From Setaria digitata (taxonomy: Eukaryota; Nematoda; Chromadorea; Rhabditida; Setariidae): a DNA stretch of 64,000 nucleotides. The notes under the pieces are model-generated. The model was not told where the DNA came from. It was given only the letters and a program-made list of their open reading frames with translations, and did not search any database. The stretch lies in contig RCAB01000135.1 of assembly GCA_003640385.1 (NCBI GenBank), positions 62,001-126,000 on the forward strand, given 5' to 3'. Position numbers and translations under genes: made by a program. Of the stretch, positions 49,851 through 62,700 are shown piece after piece. Numbering within the stretch: position 1 is the stretch's first letter; the number at the start of each line of letters is the position of its first letter.

Positions 49851-52800
49851 TTATGTCCGCTCCTTATCATCAATAAATGTGACTTCGCTGAGAATCAGAA
49901 CCTTAGATGGCAACGGATATGGCTGTGGACTCAGCACAGTTAGTTTTTCTCGCTCCATATCTACGGCTGTTATCACAACAAAACCCATTACATTTGTCGT
50001 TAATACTGTTTGGTCGATGTTTGTACACATCGAAAGTGATGCAAGATGATGAGCCAAATCTGCTGACGGTTCCAGTGGTACTACCTAAAAAAAATTTTTC
50101 CAATACTACCTAAAAACTAAATAATTACAACTTAAATCGAACAAATTTTCCAGTTACACATCATTCAAGAGGTAATAACGCTTCCCAACAATTTTTATAT
50201 AAACATTCGCCTATATTCGGTAACTTTTATTTCGATTTCTTATCCTATTTATCATTCTTAACAGCCTTTTTTGTACTTTGTAACCACTTTAAATTCCGAA
50301 AAATTGCACAACCAAGTATATTTATGATAAAAAAAAAAAAATTGAGCACTTTTGTTCGATGGTCTTCAACTTTCATTCCAAATGGTAAACACTCAATAGG
50401 CAACCTTTCACCGCCAATTTTGCAAAATTGGACTTCATCAAATGATAATTCGAATGTATGTGGATACAGTGGCATGGCGCGTGTGCCATAAAAATACTGA
50501 AATTTTTTAATTTTATAGAGCTAACTAAAAAATATTCTGATTTCGGCATATGCGTTTTCTGAATATGTAAATATCTATAATTTTATTTTTTTAGAGCAAA
50601 TTTAAAACTTGGATATACTATTAGAAAATATATTTCTCTTAATGTTCCTAAAAACTGAATATTTTGATAATCAGTTTCACACAAAATGATATTAGTAATA
50701 TATAGACCTTATGTACAACAGCATTGCGACTCGACATTCTTACTTCTTTTGATCGATTCTCAACTCCACCAGATTTCGGCTGATGCAAAATCTGCAAAAA
50801 TGTACTGTGTTTATTATAACATATAAAATAAAAATAACAGTTATGCGACAAATTAATAATGCAAGTAACAACAGGAAACCAAAATTTCTGATTCCTCAAC
50901 ATTATGTTTTGTCATAATCCCGCTGAAAATGGTTTCAGACGAAGCTGAACTTCAAGAAAACTTCTTGCAGTTTCACATTATTCCGGCTAACCTGCTTGTT
51001 TATTTTACATTAGAAGTTAGAAAACTAGTTTTATTTTCAATGCCATTTTTATCTGACTCAAATTTTTGACGACAAGCTATTACTCCAGTCAATACACTGA
51101 GGTAAAAATAAAAATTTAACCTTGACAAAAGATGGCAAATCTCGTTGTAGTTCATTATACAATCGCTCATGGTCCAATACTATTACAACATCAACTTCAA
51201 ACTCCTCTGCTGCATTTACTAAACATGCATATCTGAAAGTAAACCATGCAAGTTATAAAAAACCTGGACATTCTTAATTTAGGAAGTAATCTAAAAGTGA
51301 TCCTAGATTCGATTAAAGCACTTTGCTATCAGTTTGAGAAGGATTATGGCTTGAAAAAAATTTAGGAGGGAAACGTTGCCTCACATAACGAATGGTATCA
51401 ATGAAGTATTTACCCCTCTCCTTTAACCCAGCCACACGTATTGATTATTACTCCTCCGTAGGTAGCATCTTGGCTAGATTTTCGCCTTTTTGCCACCACT
51501 TCAGCAAGCTGTTTCACCAGTAAATCATATAGTGGAATGTTGGAACCAGGTGAAAGAGTTCCAAACTGCAAATTACATTGACTAAATTTATTTTAAAGCA
51601 AATTTGTTCTAACAAATCACTACAACAAAAACGGATGGATAATTATGAAGCATTAAGAAAAACCAAATTATGTAAAAATTTTCTTGAACTAGAAAAATCA
51701 CTTTATTTTACAAGCAAAATCTTTGCATAAGTCGCTCATTTATTATAATTATAAAATATCGGAAGGAGACTTGGGACAATACTGGTCAGAGCAAATTAAT
51801 GATGCACCAACTATTATAACTTTAAAAGAATCATTTATGCATAGAGTGACTTTCACGTAAAATGATAATAGTATTTAAAAACAAGTGCATCGAAAATATC
51901 GCTTATTTAAAAATATGAACATACATGGTATACTAATGGCGCCTTCTTGTCAAAACCTTCAACAACATCGGCTGTTTTTTCGATATAAAGTGCTCCAACA
52001 GTCCCTGGGACAGAAATACTTCCCTATAACAATAAAAACACTTCCTTCATTTGACAACAAAATCGAAACAGATAAATAACTGGACCAAAGAACTTATCCT
52101 AAACATTTTGAACTTAGGTAAATCTTTTCGTATGAATTATTTCGATCAATTTAACATTTATGTTATACTTAATTTTAAAATAAATCGATTAAAATCTAAA
52201 TTCGAAACTTTTCTTCACTAAAGGGGATACAAAACTATAACGAAAGCCACCTGTCCTACATCCAAATCAACAAATATCGGTGTCCTACCCACTCGTACAG
52301 CATAGTTACATAGTATACGACACACAGTTGTTTTCCCCACATCTGTTGGACCGACAATCATTAGCGATGGGCCGCGCGCTTGCTCTTGCTGCATAACTAC
52401 TGATTCAGCATGTTCACGTAGCTGTTCCAAAGCTGCATGTGTATTCAGATAAATAATCTGAAATATGCTCAGTTGCCATTTTATGCTGATTCAGGAACTT
52501 TTTTTTTTTTAAATTATTTCACAACTATTTCAGATAATAATAATAAAGAGAAAAAGAATTAAAAGAGAAAGAATCACAAGAAATTTGATTTTTTTATGTT
52601 AATGTCAAATTAACCATAGTTTTCTCATAATGTTTTTTTTTTTTAGAAAAAAAATACACTACTAGGCAAATGTAGCTCTAACACATATCCTTTTAACGAT
52701 TGGTTCATCACCTTTCGCTAATTAGGTGAGATACGAAAAACAATGACCGGTCTACTAAATTAAAAATGACTGAAGGAGAGCAAATACGGAGGATAATTTC

Positions 52801-54254
52801 TTGCACAAAAACTCACAGCTAAATAATCCATGGTTATTTGGTCGTTAGAGCAACTGTAGGAGACGATGGATTTACGAAAAAAAAAAAAAAAAAAAAAAAA
52901 TAGAAAAACAATACCATCTTTACTTATCACAAGCAAAAATAACAGATAGTTCCTATATTCAGAAACTAAAAATGATTATCGCGAAGGACAGAGATAAGTT
53001 CAAAAGGTAATAATGCATTGAAAATAGTCTTGGTGTTTGTTCGCTTACTAACAACCAGCTTTCTAAACCATCCCATCCGGAATGCATAATAAACAGCTGA
53101 CGAAACCTACCGAGAAGTAAAAAGTCTGAATTCGGCTTTAACAATAAAAAGATAATACTCTCTAGCACAATACTTTATCATAAAGGCAATGCTTCAAACG
53201 CTGAAGAGACTAAATGAAGTTGACTTCCCTATGCCCTGTCCTTCAAACCTAAAAGTTGAATTTGCTTTTTCAACGACTACAGTAATTTTTTCGAAAGGAA
53301 CAGCAACATGTAAAAAAATGTTTCGGAAAAGTTTACATGACCACAAAGCATTTTCTGGATTTTTACAGTACAAAAATATACCAACTTATCGTTGACCAGA
53401 AATATGTCGTCCATTATAGCTCTTATTTTTAAAAAATAAACAAAAGTTTTCACAAATATTTTCATAAATAATAGTGTACCCAACCTAGTTAGAAACGTGG
53501 GATTTACAATCCAAGACAGCAATTACTTTCCCACCAAAACTTCAAATCCAAATTTTATTTGTTTGTACCTTTTCTCCTTTATCATTTTATGAATGAAACA
53601 CCTACTCATACCATTGGAGTTTGCTCGGCAACATATGCACTTTCTGTCTTACCAACAAGCTCCAGCACAGCTTTTTTCCATGTAAACACAGCGACCCTCG
53701 AACCTGAAGAATGTTTCTCATATCACGAACCTGTTCTTAACCATAGATTTGTCAATTTCCATGAATCTTATTGAAATAGCAACAAAAAAACACGCACTAT
53801 TAATCTCCCTTTAATGAAAAGAATATTAGTTTAAAGGACTTTGCTTGCGAACATATCTTACAAAAGGAGTTCACATGCGCTTCAGTACCTGGAGGGAAGA
53901 TATACTTTTTATGCTGAATAAGTTCAGTCCCAAAAACTTCAGCTCGCCCATCTACAAGCTCTAAAGTCACGTCACTTTCATTCGCAACCTGAAATACAAC
54001 GAAAAATATATAATGAAATATTATTCCTCTGGTAAGCGGGATATTCTAAGCCACTCACATTTCTTCATGAATAAACTCCTTTTCGCTCTCCTCTATGCAT
54101 TATGAGGAATCTGAATTAAAAACCAAGCAAGACAAAATTAAGTTAAAACAAAGTTTCAAAATTGGTAATGAGAAACCTCGAAACGCAGCTCATTGTCTTC
54201 TTTTAATGTGAATTCCTGAAGAGTCTGGTCCGGTGGTGACTTTGATGAATCCAT
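49851..54254 (-). CDS. clpf-1: CLP1, polynucleotide 5'-hydroxyl kinase / 3'-end processing factor
   Basis: Predicted 434 residues in ten exons: 54254-54177, 53988-53889, 53703-53612, 52457-52251, 52023-51925, 51565-51414, 51232-51121, 50791-50708, 50496-50350, 50084-49851. Human CLP1 has 425. An N-terminal beta domain ([24 protein letters not shown]) precedes the kinase domain with Walker A GPTDVGKT (126-133), [16 protein letters not shown], the lid-region [29 protein letters not shown] and [13 protein letters not shown]. The C-terminal domain ends [23 protein letters not shown]1 acts in cleavage factor II and, with the TSEN complex, in tRNA splicing. TTTTGCAG lies 5 bases before the ATG and suggests trans-splicing. 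All phases close and no key residue looks lost. Confidence 0.96.
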
Positions 54255-55247
54255 AATTTCTGCAAAATTATCAAATTAAACTCAAATGTTTGCACTACTT
54301 CTCAAGCACTTTTTACTTTCAATGTCTGCATAAACCCCAAACACATTTGCATTAATCTATACAAAGATAGATTTGAATTATGTGTTAGTTACTAGATGAT
54401 ATATGTTAGGTAAGTTTCGAGTTATAAATCCGTGTGATTCAACTCACAAAATTCAGTTCCAAGAAACCAGAAGTCCCTAGAATGAAAAAATCTCTAGGAA
54501 AAAACAATTTCATCCACCAACCTAGGGCAAAATCAACAAAATCGAACAGCCACAAACTAACTAGTATTCAAACTATTTTCCAGTCTCATGTACCAACGAG
54601 TAGTAGAAGATGCCCATCAAGAGGATCATAAAAAGATGGTTCATACTGAACGTCGATTTGTAGTGTTGTCTGTAACAAACAGTTCATCCTATTGTTTCTT
54701 GTCTTATTTGATGTCTCGTTACACTATCTTTTGCAATTCCTTTTTTTTACTGGTATCTCCTTAATTGCGACATGTACTGTTGCAGAGTTTTTCTATTCCT
54801 CTCACCTAACAATATTGTTTCGTTACCGTCCTTTAATGCCTGTTCTCTCTCAGCATTTTTTTTATGGTTCTCGCCTAATTAGCTAATGCTATTTCATATC
54901 TTTGTTCAACCTCGTGGTCAGTGAAGGAGAGGGGAGAGGGGTCTACCGCGGCCTGGGTAAAGTATAAAGTGAAGATGCCTTGATTGTCCTCTTCCTTGTT
55001 GACCCGCGAATTCGCGAATGCTCTGAGGGATGGGAATGGGAGATTCTATCAAAGATGGTACATGTTAAGGAACCACCACTAGTGGGCCATTTAATAAATT
55101 CGGTAGATTTAACAACTCTGTCACGTTGATCTGATAGTAGTGATTTCTGGATTTGAAGTTGATACATTTAATTGATTTTCAGACTTATCATAAGAATTAT
55201 CTGATTATATTAGCCATCTGTGAACTGCATTTGTTGATAGTGGAAGA
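54255..55247. promoter_or_regulatory. Divergent intergenic region between CLP1 and CTR9
   Basis: The genes start 1 kb apart and point away from each other. A GC-richer stretch at about 54910-55100 contains a perfect 12-bp palindrome, CGCGAATTCGCG (55005-55016). Both promoters probably lie here. ORFs inside it (54434-54631, 54943-55167) have no family resemblance. Confidence 0.5.
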
Positions 55248-56743
55248 ATGGCCTTTGCACAGCCGAAAACATCGGTGGAAATACCGCTGAAAGATAGTAC
55301 CGAAAATGTAAGTTGTATCTGCTCAATAAGTTAAAATCATGGAATTCCGATATCGAGGCCTAAGCTAGTGTCTCAATAAGAGAGGATATATTAAATGAAG
55401 TTGTGGGGTTTTTCGAGAGCTCAGTTGAGCTTTGTTGAAGTATTTTGTCTTGTCATATCTGAGAAAATTATGCTGTTATTGAGTAGAGAAATTTCCACTG
55501 CTTCTGGCTGACTATGTGTCAACTGCATTGGCTTGGTTCCTTTGTTCAACAGTTTGAAACCACAAAGTATAAAATTGTTGGAATTGTGGAAGTAATATAG
55601 GATATGCAACGACACGTGCAAGATTTCTGCGTGGAAATCTGGAATTTGACACAGCACTGGGAAGAACTAAATGGATCAACATACAGTTTATTGGAAAAAA
55701 TAGTTAACAATCGTCTACAGCTCATGTATGCTCAGTCCGTTGGCATTCCGGAAACAGGAGGTGTCGAGAAGAAAGAACTAGAACCTGATCTAAGCACTCT
55801 ATTGCTTAATGGAAAAGGTAGTGAGTACATTACCGGAGATGTCGAATTAACAAGAAATCAGATGAGCAAGGATGAAGTTAAGAGAATTACCTTAAAAATT
55901 GTGCAGGATGTGGAAAAGTTAGTAGCACTTGTCAAGCTGCAGATGGCTCAGATTGTTGATGAGCTTCAAAATACGCGAGAACGACTTGCGGGACTGAAGA
56001 AATTAGATAATATGAAAGGAGATAGGGGAAGTTCTTTTACTTTGCAAAGTATTAAATTGAAAGAACTAAGTGAAATTCTACCATTTATTGTGAAAATGTA
56101 TCAGGAAGAGATGAAAGCCAAGTGTGCTGCACTCAATGATCTAGCAAATTTTGACAATCGAGATATATTTTTGGCAATTACAGCTTCCTGGTCCCATCAG
56201 GCTTTCATCGATCGTTCCATATTGAGTCGTTTATATTCACTTGTTGTTTGAATGTCATTTAGTTGTGGAAAATTGGCAAATCAGGTTGTTTGCATACTTC
56301 TGTAGAAAGCGGCGTATTCCGTATTTTCTGGTTTGTGAGAATTCGCTTTCTTCTAGCACATGCAGAGAAATAAAATTCTCTAAATCTGAACCAATGGTTT
56401 CTGAAATTGAGTTGTATAATAGAACTTTGATTGTGTAATTTACATTGCTTGCGTTGTTCCTGTCACTGTGTTTTAATAAAATATCACGAATTTCACATTT
56501 TTTTTTACGAAGTAACAAAGTAGAGTTTGAAGATGTTAACCAGTGTCTCAAAAATTACCCAGTAACTTAAGACATTTATAACATAAAGATATTACATGTA
56601 TGGGAATCATATTCCTGCATCAACATCTTTTGCTGTTCATAATTTTTTTTACCTTGAAAATTTTGGTGGCAAAATTTGACTGTGAGATAAAAATCAGCTC
56701 GATTAACCTCATCATGCTCCTCAATTTCCTTCAGCTGCAGTTT

Positions 56744-56783
<40 letters not shown>

Positions 56784-59700
56784 AAACAGTTGAACTGCAG
56801 TAACGCACGGGAATATTTTAGGAAATAATCGAATTGGATTTTGATAATTTACCGGATGATGGCGAAGAAGTACTTGCAATTTTACGTGGTGAGCACGCGA
56901 CATTAAATTTTTGGGTTGATTTAGCAGTAAGTTTTCTGTTTTTGCAAATATTGTTTGATTAAATGTGTGGTGATCGTTAATTGTAAGAGCTACCTCATTG
57001 AATATATAATTCCTCTTGTTTCACTGTAGCTGGCTTATTATCGTCGCGGGAATGAAGCTGATTTTGTTCGAATTCTAGAAATGAGTGGTTCAGAAGCAAG
57101 TTTGGATTATCCAGAATATCATCAAGACCAAATGCGAGCCCTAGATACGCTTGCTGCTTACTATGTAATCCAGGTATGTCCTTCAAACATCGTCTTAAGT
57201 TTGGCTTGATGTTCCTAAGTTTATCGCTTGTGGGTAGGTATTCTACTATAATGGATTGTGTTTTTTTTCGAGAATAAAATTCATCATTCCCATTGCCATA
57301 TTTATAAACTTCTAATTCTACGGAATCTATACAGAGTCACAAGGAACGCAATAAGGACAAAAAGAAAGAGTGGCAAACAAAAGCGACATTGCTTTATACT
57401 ACAGCTGATAAGATTATCATGTACGACACTTATCATCTTTTGGGGAGAGCTTATTTTTGCTTACTGGAAGGGAAGATTGATCAAGCTGAACAGCAGTTCA
57501 ATTTCGTTCTAAATCAGGTAAATCCATAATTTCTATATTTATATCAATTTTATCATATATAAATATGGCCGGAGAAATTATCAAGATTTCTTGTGCTGCT
57601 ATTATTTGTACATGAAATAGGTGGAAACTAACGGCGAAATTTCATTTAGAACGGTTCTTTTGCAAGTAGTCGTAAAATTTTCTATTGAGATGCCCTAAAC
57701 ATTGAGTACAATATGAGGTTTTGCGGACCTTATTATTTGGTTTTATGAGCTAATATAAGGTTTTGATAAACAGATATTTTCCATTACTTACTTTTGTTGT
57801 ATTTCGCAACTAGTCCTAACAACTAAAATGGGATTTTGCTTTAGGTTGGGGAGAATATACCAGCAACATTAGGTAAAGCGTGTATTTTCTTCCAACGGAA
57901 AGAGTACCGAAAAGCGTTAAATTGTTACAAAAGTGTATTGCGGAAGATGCCAGATTGTCCAGCAGACGTACGCTTAGGCATCGGTTATTGTCTGGCAAAA
58001 TTAGGACGGATAGACAAGGCAAGGTTAGTGCCTTCCTGTATTTGATTTGCATGATATGAAGTTTATTGACAAAGTAAACAAAGACTTCCCAGTTGTGATC
58101 AAGTTTGTTTTAGAAAATATTTCATTTTTCCTAGAATCTGTTTATCTTACGAGAGCATCCCGTATATTTTCTCATGTATTTTATTTTTATTTTCAGATTA
58201 GCGTTCAGGCGTGTCCTGGATTTAAATAAAGAAAATGTGTCAGCTCTTGTTGCTTTAGCAATACTAGACATGAATACACTGGAACAGGAAGCCATACGAA
58301 GGGGGGTGGAATCACTTGGACGAGCTTATCAAATAGAACAGGAGAATCCAGTTGTATTAAATCACCTTGCTAACCATTTCTTCTACAAAAAGGTACCTCA
58401 TATATTCGTCTCTCCTCTTTTCGCTTTTTCGTATCTCTTGTTGTCTCGTATTCTGTTATTCTAAAAAATGACAGCAAGTTATTTCAACTAATAACATCAA
58501 TTCCAGGAACTGGATAGAGTGGAGCATTTAGCGTGGCATGCTTTTCAAATAACGGATAATGAGGCTATGCGTGCTGAAAGCTGTTATCAATTGGCACGAA
58601 GTTTTCATCAGAGAGGGAATTTTGAGAAAGCTTTTCAGGTTGACATCAAATCTAAGATTTTTACTAAACTGTTAGTGATATAGACACATGTTGTTGTTAA
58701 GCTCTACAGAAATCGTTTTTTCAGCATTACTATCAGTCAACACAATTCGCTACAGCTAATTTTATTTTGCCGTATTTTGGCCTGGGACAAATGTACATAT
58801 ATCGTGAGGATTATGATAACGTAAGTTTGCAAGTCAAAAATTCATTTATTTCAATTGCACAAATTTTAAAATTAAGAAAACCTAAAAATTTCTGTATTCA
58901 CTTCATTATATATTCACACTGTTATCATTTTATTGAAATACGCCTATTTACTAATTTTGTTTTCTAAATATTTTCAAAGAATTCAAAGAACTGTGTCCAC
59001 ATTTAATAGAGAATTGCCATTCTCAGGTCTGATATTGTGTACGGCCAAATAAAGTATAAATGAAACGTATGTATAAACTGTAACATCCCAGAGATTTCAG
59101 GCAATACAGTGTTTCGAGAAAGTTTTAAAAGGTTGTCCAACGAATTATGATACACTGAAAATCCTAGGCTCGTTGTATGCACATTCAGAGCCAGGCAACC
59201 AGAAGGAACGCAGTGAACGACGGAAGAAAGCCCGTGAAATTTTCAAAAAAGTTGTCGAAATGTGCCCGGATGATGTAGAAGCGCTGATTGATTTAGCTCA
59301 GTTAACGGAGAATTGTGACCCTCAGGTATCTCTTTCTCAGATAGTAGTGGAAAGAGGATAATGCATATTTCAAAGCTTTCTTCGTTTATTTTCTATTTTA
59401 GAGCTCAAAGCTGCTGAGCTATGAATAAATAATTGTGTGGATTTTACGAGCTCACCATTCAATTTAGCCCAAAAAGTGAGTTATGTAAATTGGATTTCCT
59501 TAAAAATTAGTTTGGTGTTATCTGTTTCAGGGTTCTTTGGATGCGTACACAAAAGCTTCAACTTTCTTAAGTCAGATGATTGAAGTTGACGTACCACCGG
59601 AGATAACAAATAATATTGGATCATTATATTTTGCTTTAGGACAATACGAAAAAGCTAGAGTAAGTAATTCATCAGATTTAGTTTCTTGAACTTCCGAGTT

Positions 59701-62700
59701 TGTTCTTGTAAATCTCATATGTTTCTTCTTCAGGAGTACTTTGAAACTGCACTAAAAGAACTTGGTGAAGTTGTTTCAACTGGACAGACGGATTTAGCAG
59801 CTTTGCAGACAACTGTTACATACAATTTAGCGCGGAGTTTGGAAATGCTTTGTATGTTTGATGAATCTGAACGCCTTTACAAAGGGATTTTGCAAGAGAA
59901 GCCAAATTATATTGATTGTAAGTTATGAGGAATAATTTATATCATTTTAAATGTTGCTAATAATTGGGTGGTTTTTTCCCCCTGGACGGCGTAGAAAAGC
60001 GCAACTGTCCAATTTTGATTCTTGGATTTTTTCTGGATTATCTCAAGACATGTACTTTTTTCTGTTCACATAAGATAATGACGGGGTGGAATGGCGTGGT
60101 GAATTTGAATTTTATGGAAATTTAACATGACTGTTCCAGGTTATATGCGATTAGGATGCCTTGCTCGGGATAAAGGACAAATCTATGAATCTTCAGTTTG
60201 GTTTAAGGTACCATTTTTATAATATCACTCTTTATTTTTCTTTTTAAAGTCGCACTTTAACTTTTAAAATCCTTCAGGAAGGGATGAGTGTTAATCAGTC
60301 ACATGCTGATGCCTGGTCATTGATTGGAAATTTGCATATGTCGAAGTATGAGTGGGCACCGGCACAAAAGAAATTCGAATACATTTTGAAACTTCCGGAG
60401 TACCACGATGATCCTTACAGTTTTGTTGCACTTGGAAATATATGGCTTGAAACATTGTCATCCATTCATAGGAAAAAAGAAAAGGTTTTTTAATCCTCAT
60501 TTGATTATTATATTCTTCCTTGTATTATTGTTTTGATTATTTACAGTGATTACATTTATGAAATATCGCTTTAATCACTTTTAAGTCAAAGATGTTGCTT
60601 ATATTTGTTATTACGATGAATTTTTGAACAGTGAATTTTTTCGATTTCGTCACTCTCCTGAGTCCCACAGTTCCTTATTAATTAAGAAAAGCATGTTTTA
60701 GCGTAGTTTTAAAAACATTTAAAAGGATTATCAACATTGTTTCCTACACGTTTTAGGATAAAGATTATCGTGAAAGAGCTTTGATGATGTACAGTAAGGC
60801 ATTAAAGGTGCATCCGAAGAATATTTGGGCCGCCAACGGAATTGGTCTGTTCATGATCTTTTTTTTTAATAGTTGTTTATTTTATGTAAGTCCAGCTAAA
60901 GTTATTTAAATTTTTTCCCCATTTCACTAAAAACTTGGTATTGAGTTGTAACTTTCTTATTTTTGATATTNTTTTATGTAAGTCCAGCTAAAGTTATTTA
61001 AATTTTTGCCCCATTTCACTAAAAACTTGGTATTGAGTTGTAACTTTCTTATTTTTGATATTGCGTAATTTGGTTGTAACTTTAAAAGTTAATTCCGAGA
61101 TACAACTTTTTAAATGGAAGGATACTTTGTTTTCAGGATGTATCTTAGCTCAAAAAGGTGCTATCCAAGAAGCACGGGATATTTTTGCACAAGTTCGTGA
61201 AGCAACAGCTGATTTCTCAGATGTTTGGGTTAATATAGCTCACGTTTACATGGAACAGAAGCAGTATGTTGCAGCAATTCAAATGTATGACAACTGTATA
61301 AAGAAATTCAATCGACATAATGACGTGTCACTTTTGCTCTATTTGGCAAGAGCGCATTACAAAGCTGGGAAATTCGTCGAATGTAGACATATCCTTGAAA
61401 AGGTTCATATTTATCAGTTATTCATGTTCAGAATTTCTTCTGTCCTTTATAAACTGTCTTTGTCACTGTTATTTGACTCGTAATCCAGCCTGAGGTACTG
61501 GTTGATTCAAAACTTTAATTTTTGCTACTGCAACAATGAACAGAATTTTAGGCGACCTGTCTGACCTATTTAAGTTGTGCAACTATGCAAGATTGTTGGA
61601 AAAAGGCTGATAATATCAAATATCTTCTAATTTAATCTGTGATTTGGACATATTCCACAACTGTTGTTTAGGCTATATGTGAAGCACCAGATAACATGAT
61701 GCTGAAATTCAATCATGCTTTTGTTTTACAAAAATTAGCTACCCAAATGCTTCGGGATGATAAATCATCGCTGGAAATGGTGACTGGCGCCGTAGATGAT
61801 CTGCGCACAGCGGCGACGTTTGTTTTAATTTTTATTTTTAGTTTGATTTATTGTTTTGTCCAACTTTATCTGAAGTACATCACAGATTTATTCATAATTC
61901 CAGAATCTTTGAATATATATCGCGAAACAAGGATGATACAATGAGCCAAGCGCGAGTTGTTAGCCGAACTGCTTCTGCTAATGAGGCTCGAGCATGTTAC
62001 GATTTACTTACTCAAGCGCAGACTTACTTGCAACGGGCTAAGGTATTTCGCGCATTGTTTTGTTATCTTATTCATTTCCTTTTAAAATCAATAGTCTGGC
62101 TACTGTAGCTTTAGACTTAAATTTCAATTTTTAGGCACAAGATGAAGAGGAACAGAGACAACGACAAAGGCAGGAAGAAGAACGTCAGGCGCTCAAACGG
62201 CAGCAAGAACAGGAAGCCAAAGAACGTGAAGAAAAAGCCAAACGAGAACTTGAAGTTCTAAAACAGATGCGCCAAGAATATGTAGAGAAAACTAAGGAGA
62301 TACTTAGATTACCAACGGTATAAATCGAATCTTATCTTGATATTGAATGATTACGTATAATTATATAGTTAAGTTTAGTATGATTTAACTTCCAAATTTT
62401 AGTATGGAATTAACTATCAGATTGATTGAGTGGTGAAGTCCTATTGGTCTATTTTTCAAATATGATATTTTTCATGTTTATAGATCGTTGAAGAGAAGCG
62501 AGTTCGTGGTAGTGGGAGTGGTAGACGTCGTAAAGATCGTGAAGGTGATGAATTCGTTAATGATGATAGCGATTTAGGTGACTGGAATGCAGATGAAGGA
62601 GGAGAACAACGGAAAAAGGTTTCTTTGGTTTTAAATATCTGCAAAGTCTGCTATATATTTGAAAAAAAAAAAACCATATATANCCATATATATATATATG

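Noticed and set aside
54943..55167. 74-residue minus ORF in the CLP1-CTR9 spacer
   Set aside because: Open only because the spacer is GC-richer; no recognisable motif, and the position suits promoter DNA.
56255..56551. 98-residue minus ORF after the CINP-like gene
   Set aside because: Antisense to the 3' UTR and polyadenylation signals; low similarity to any family.
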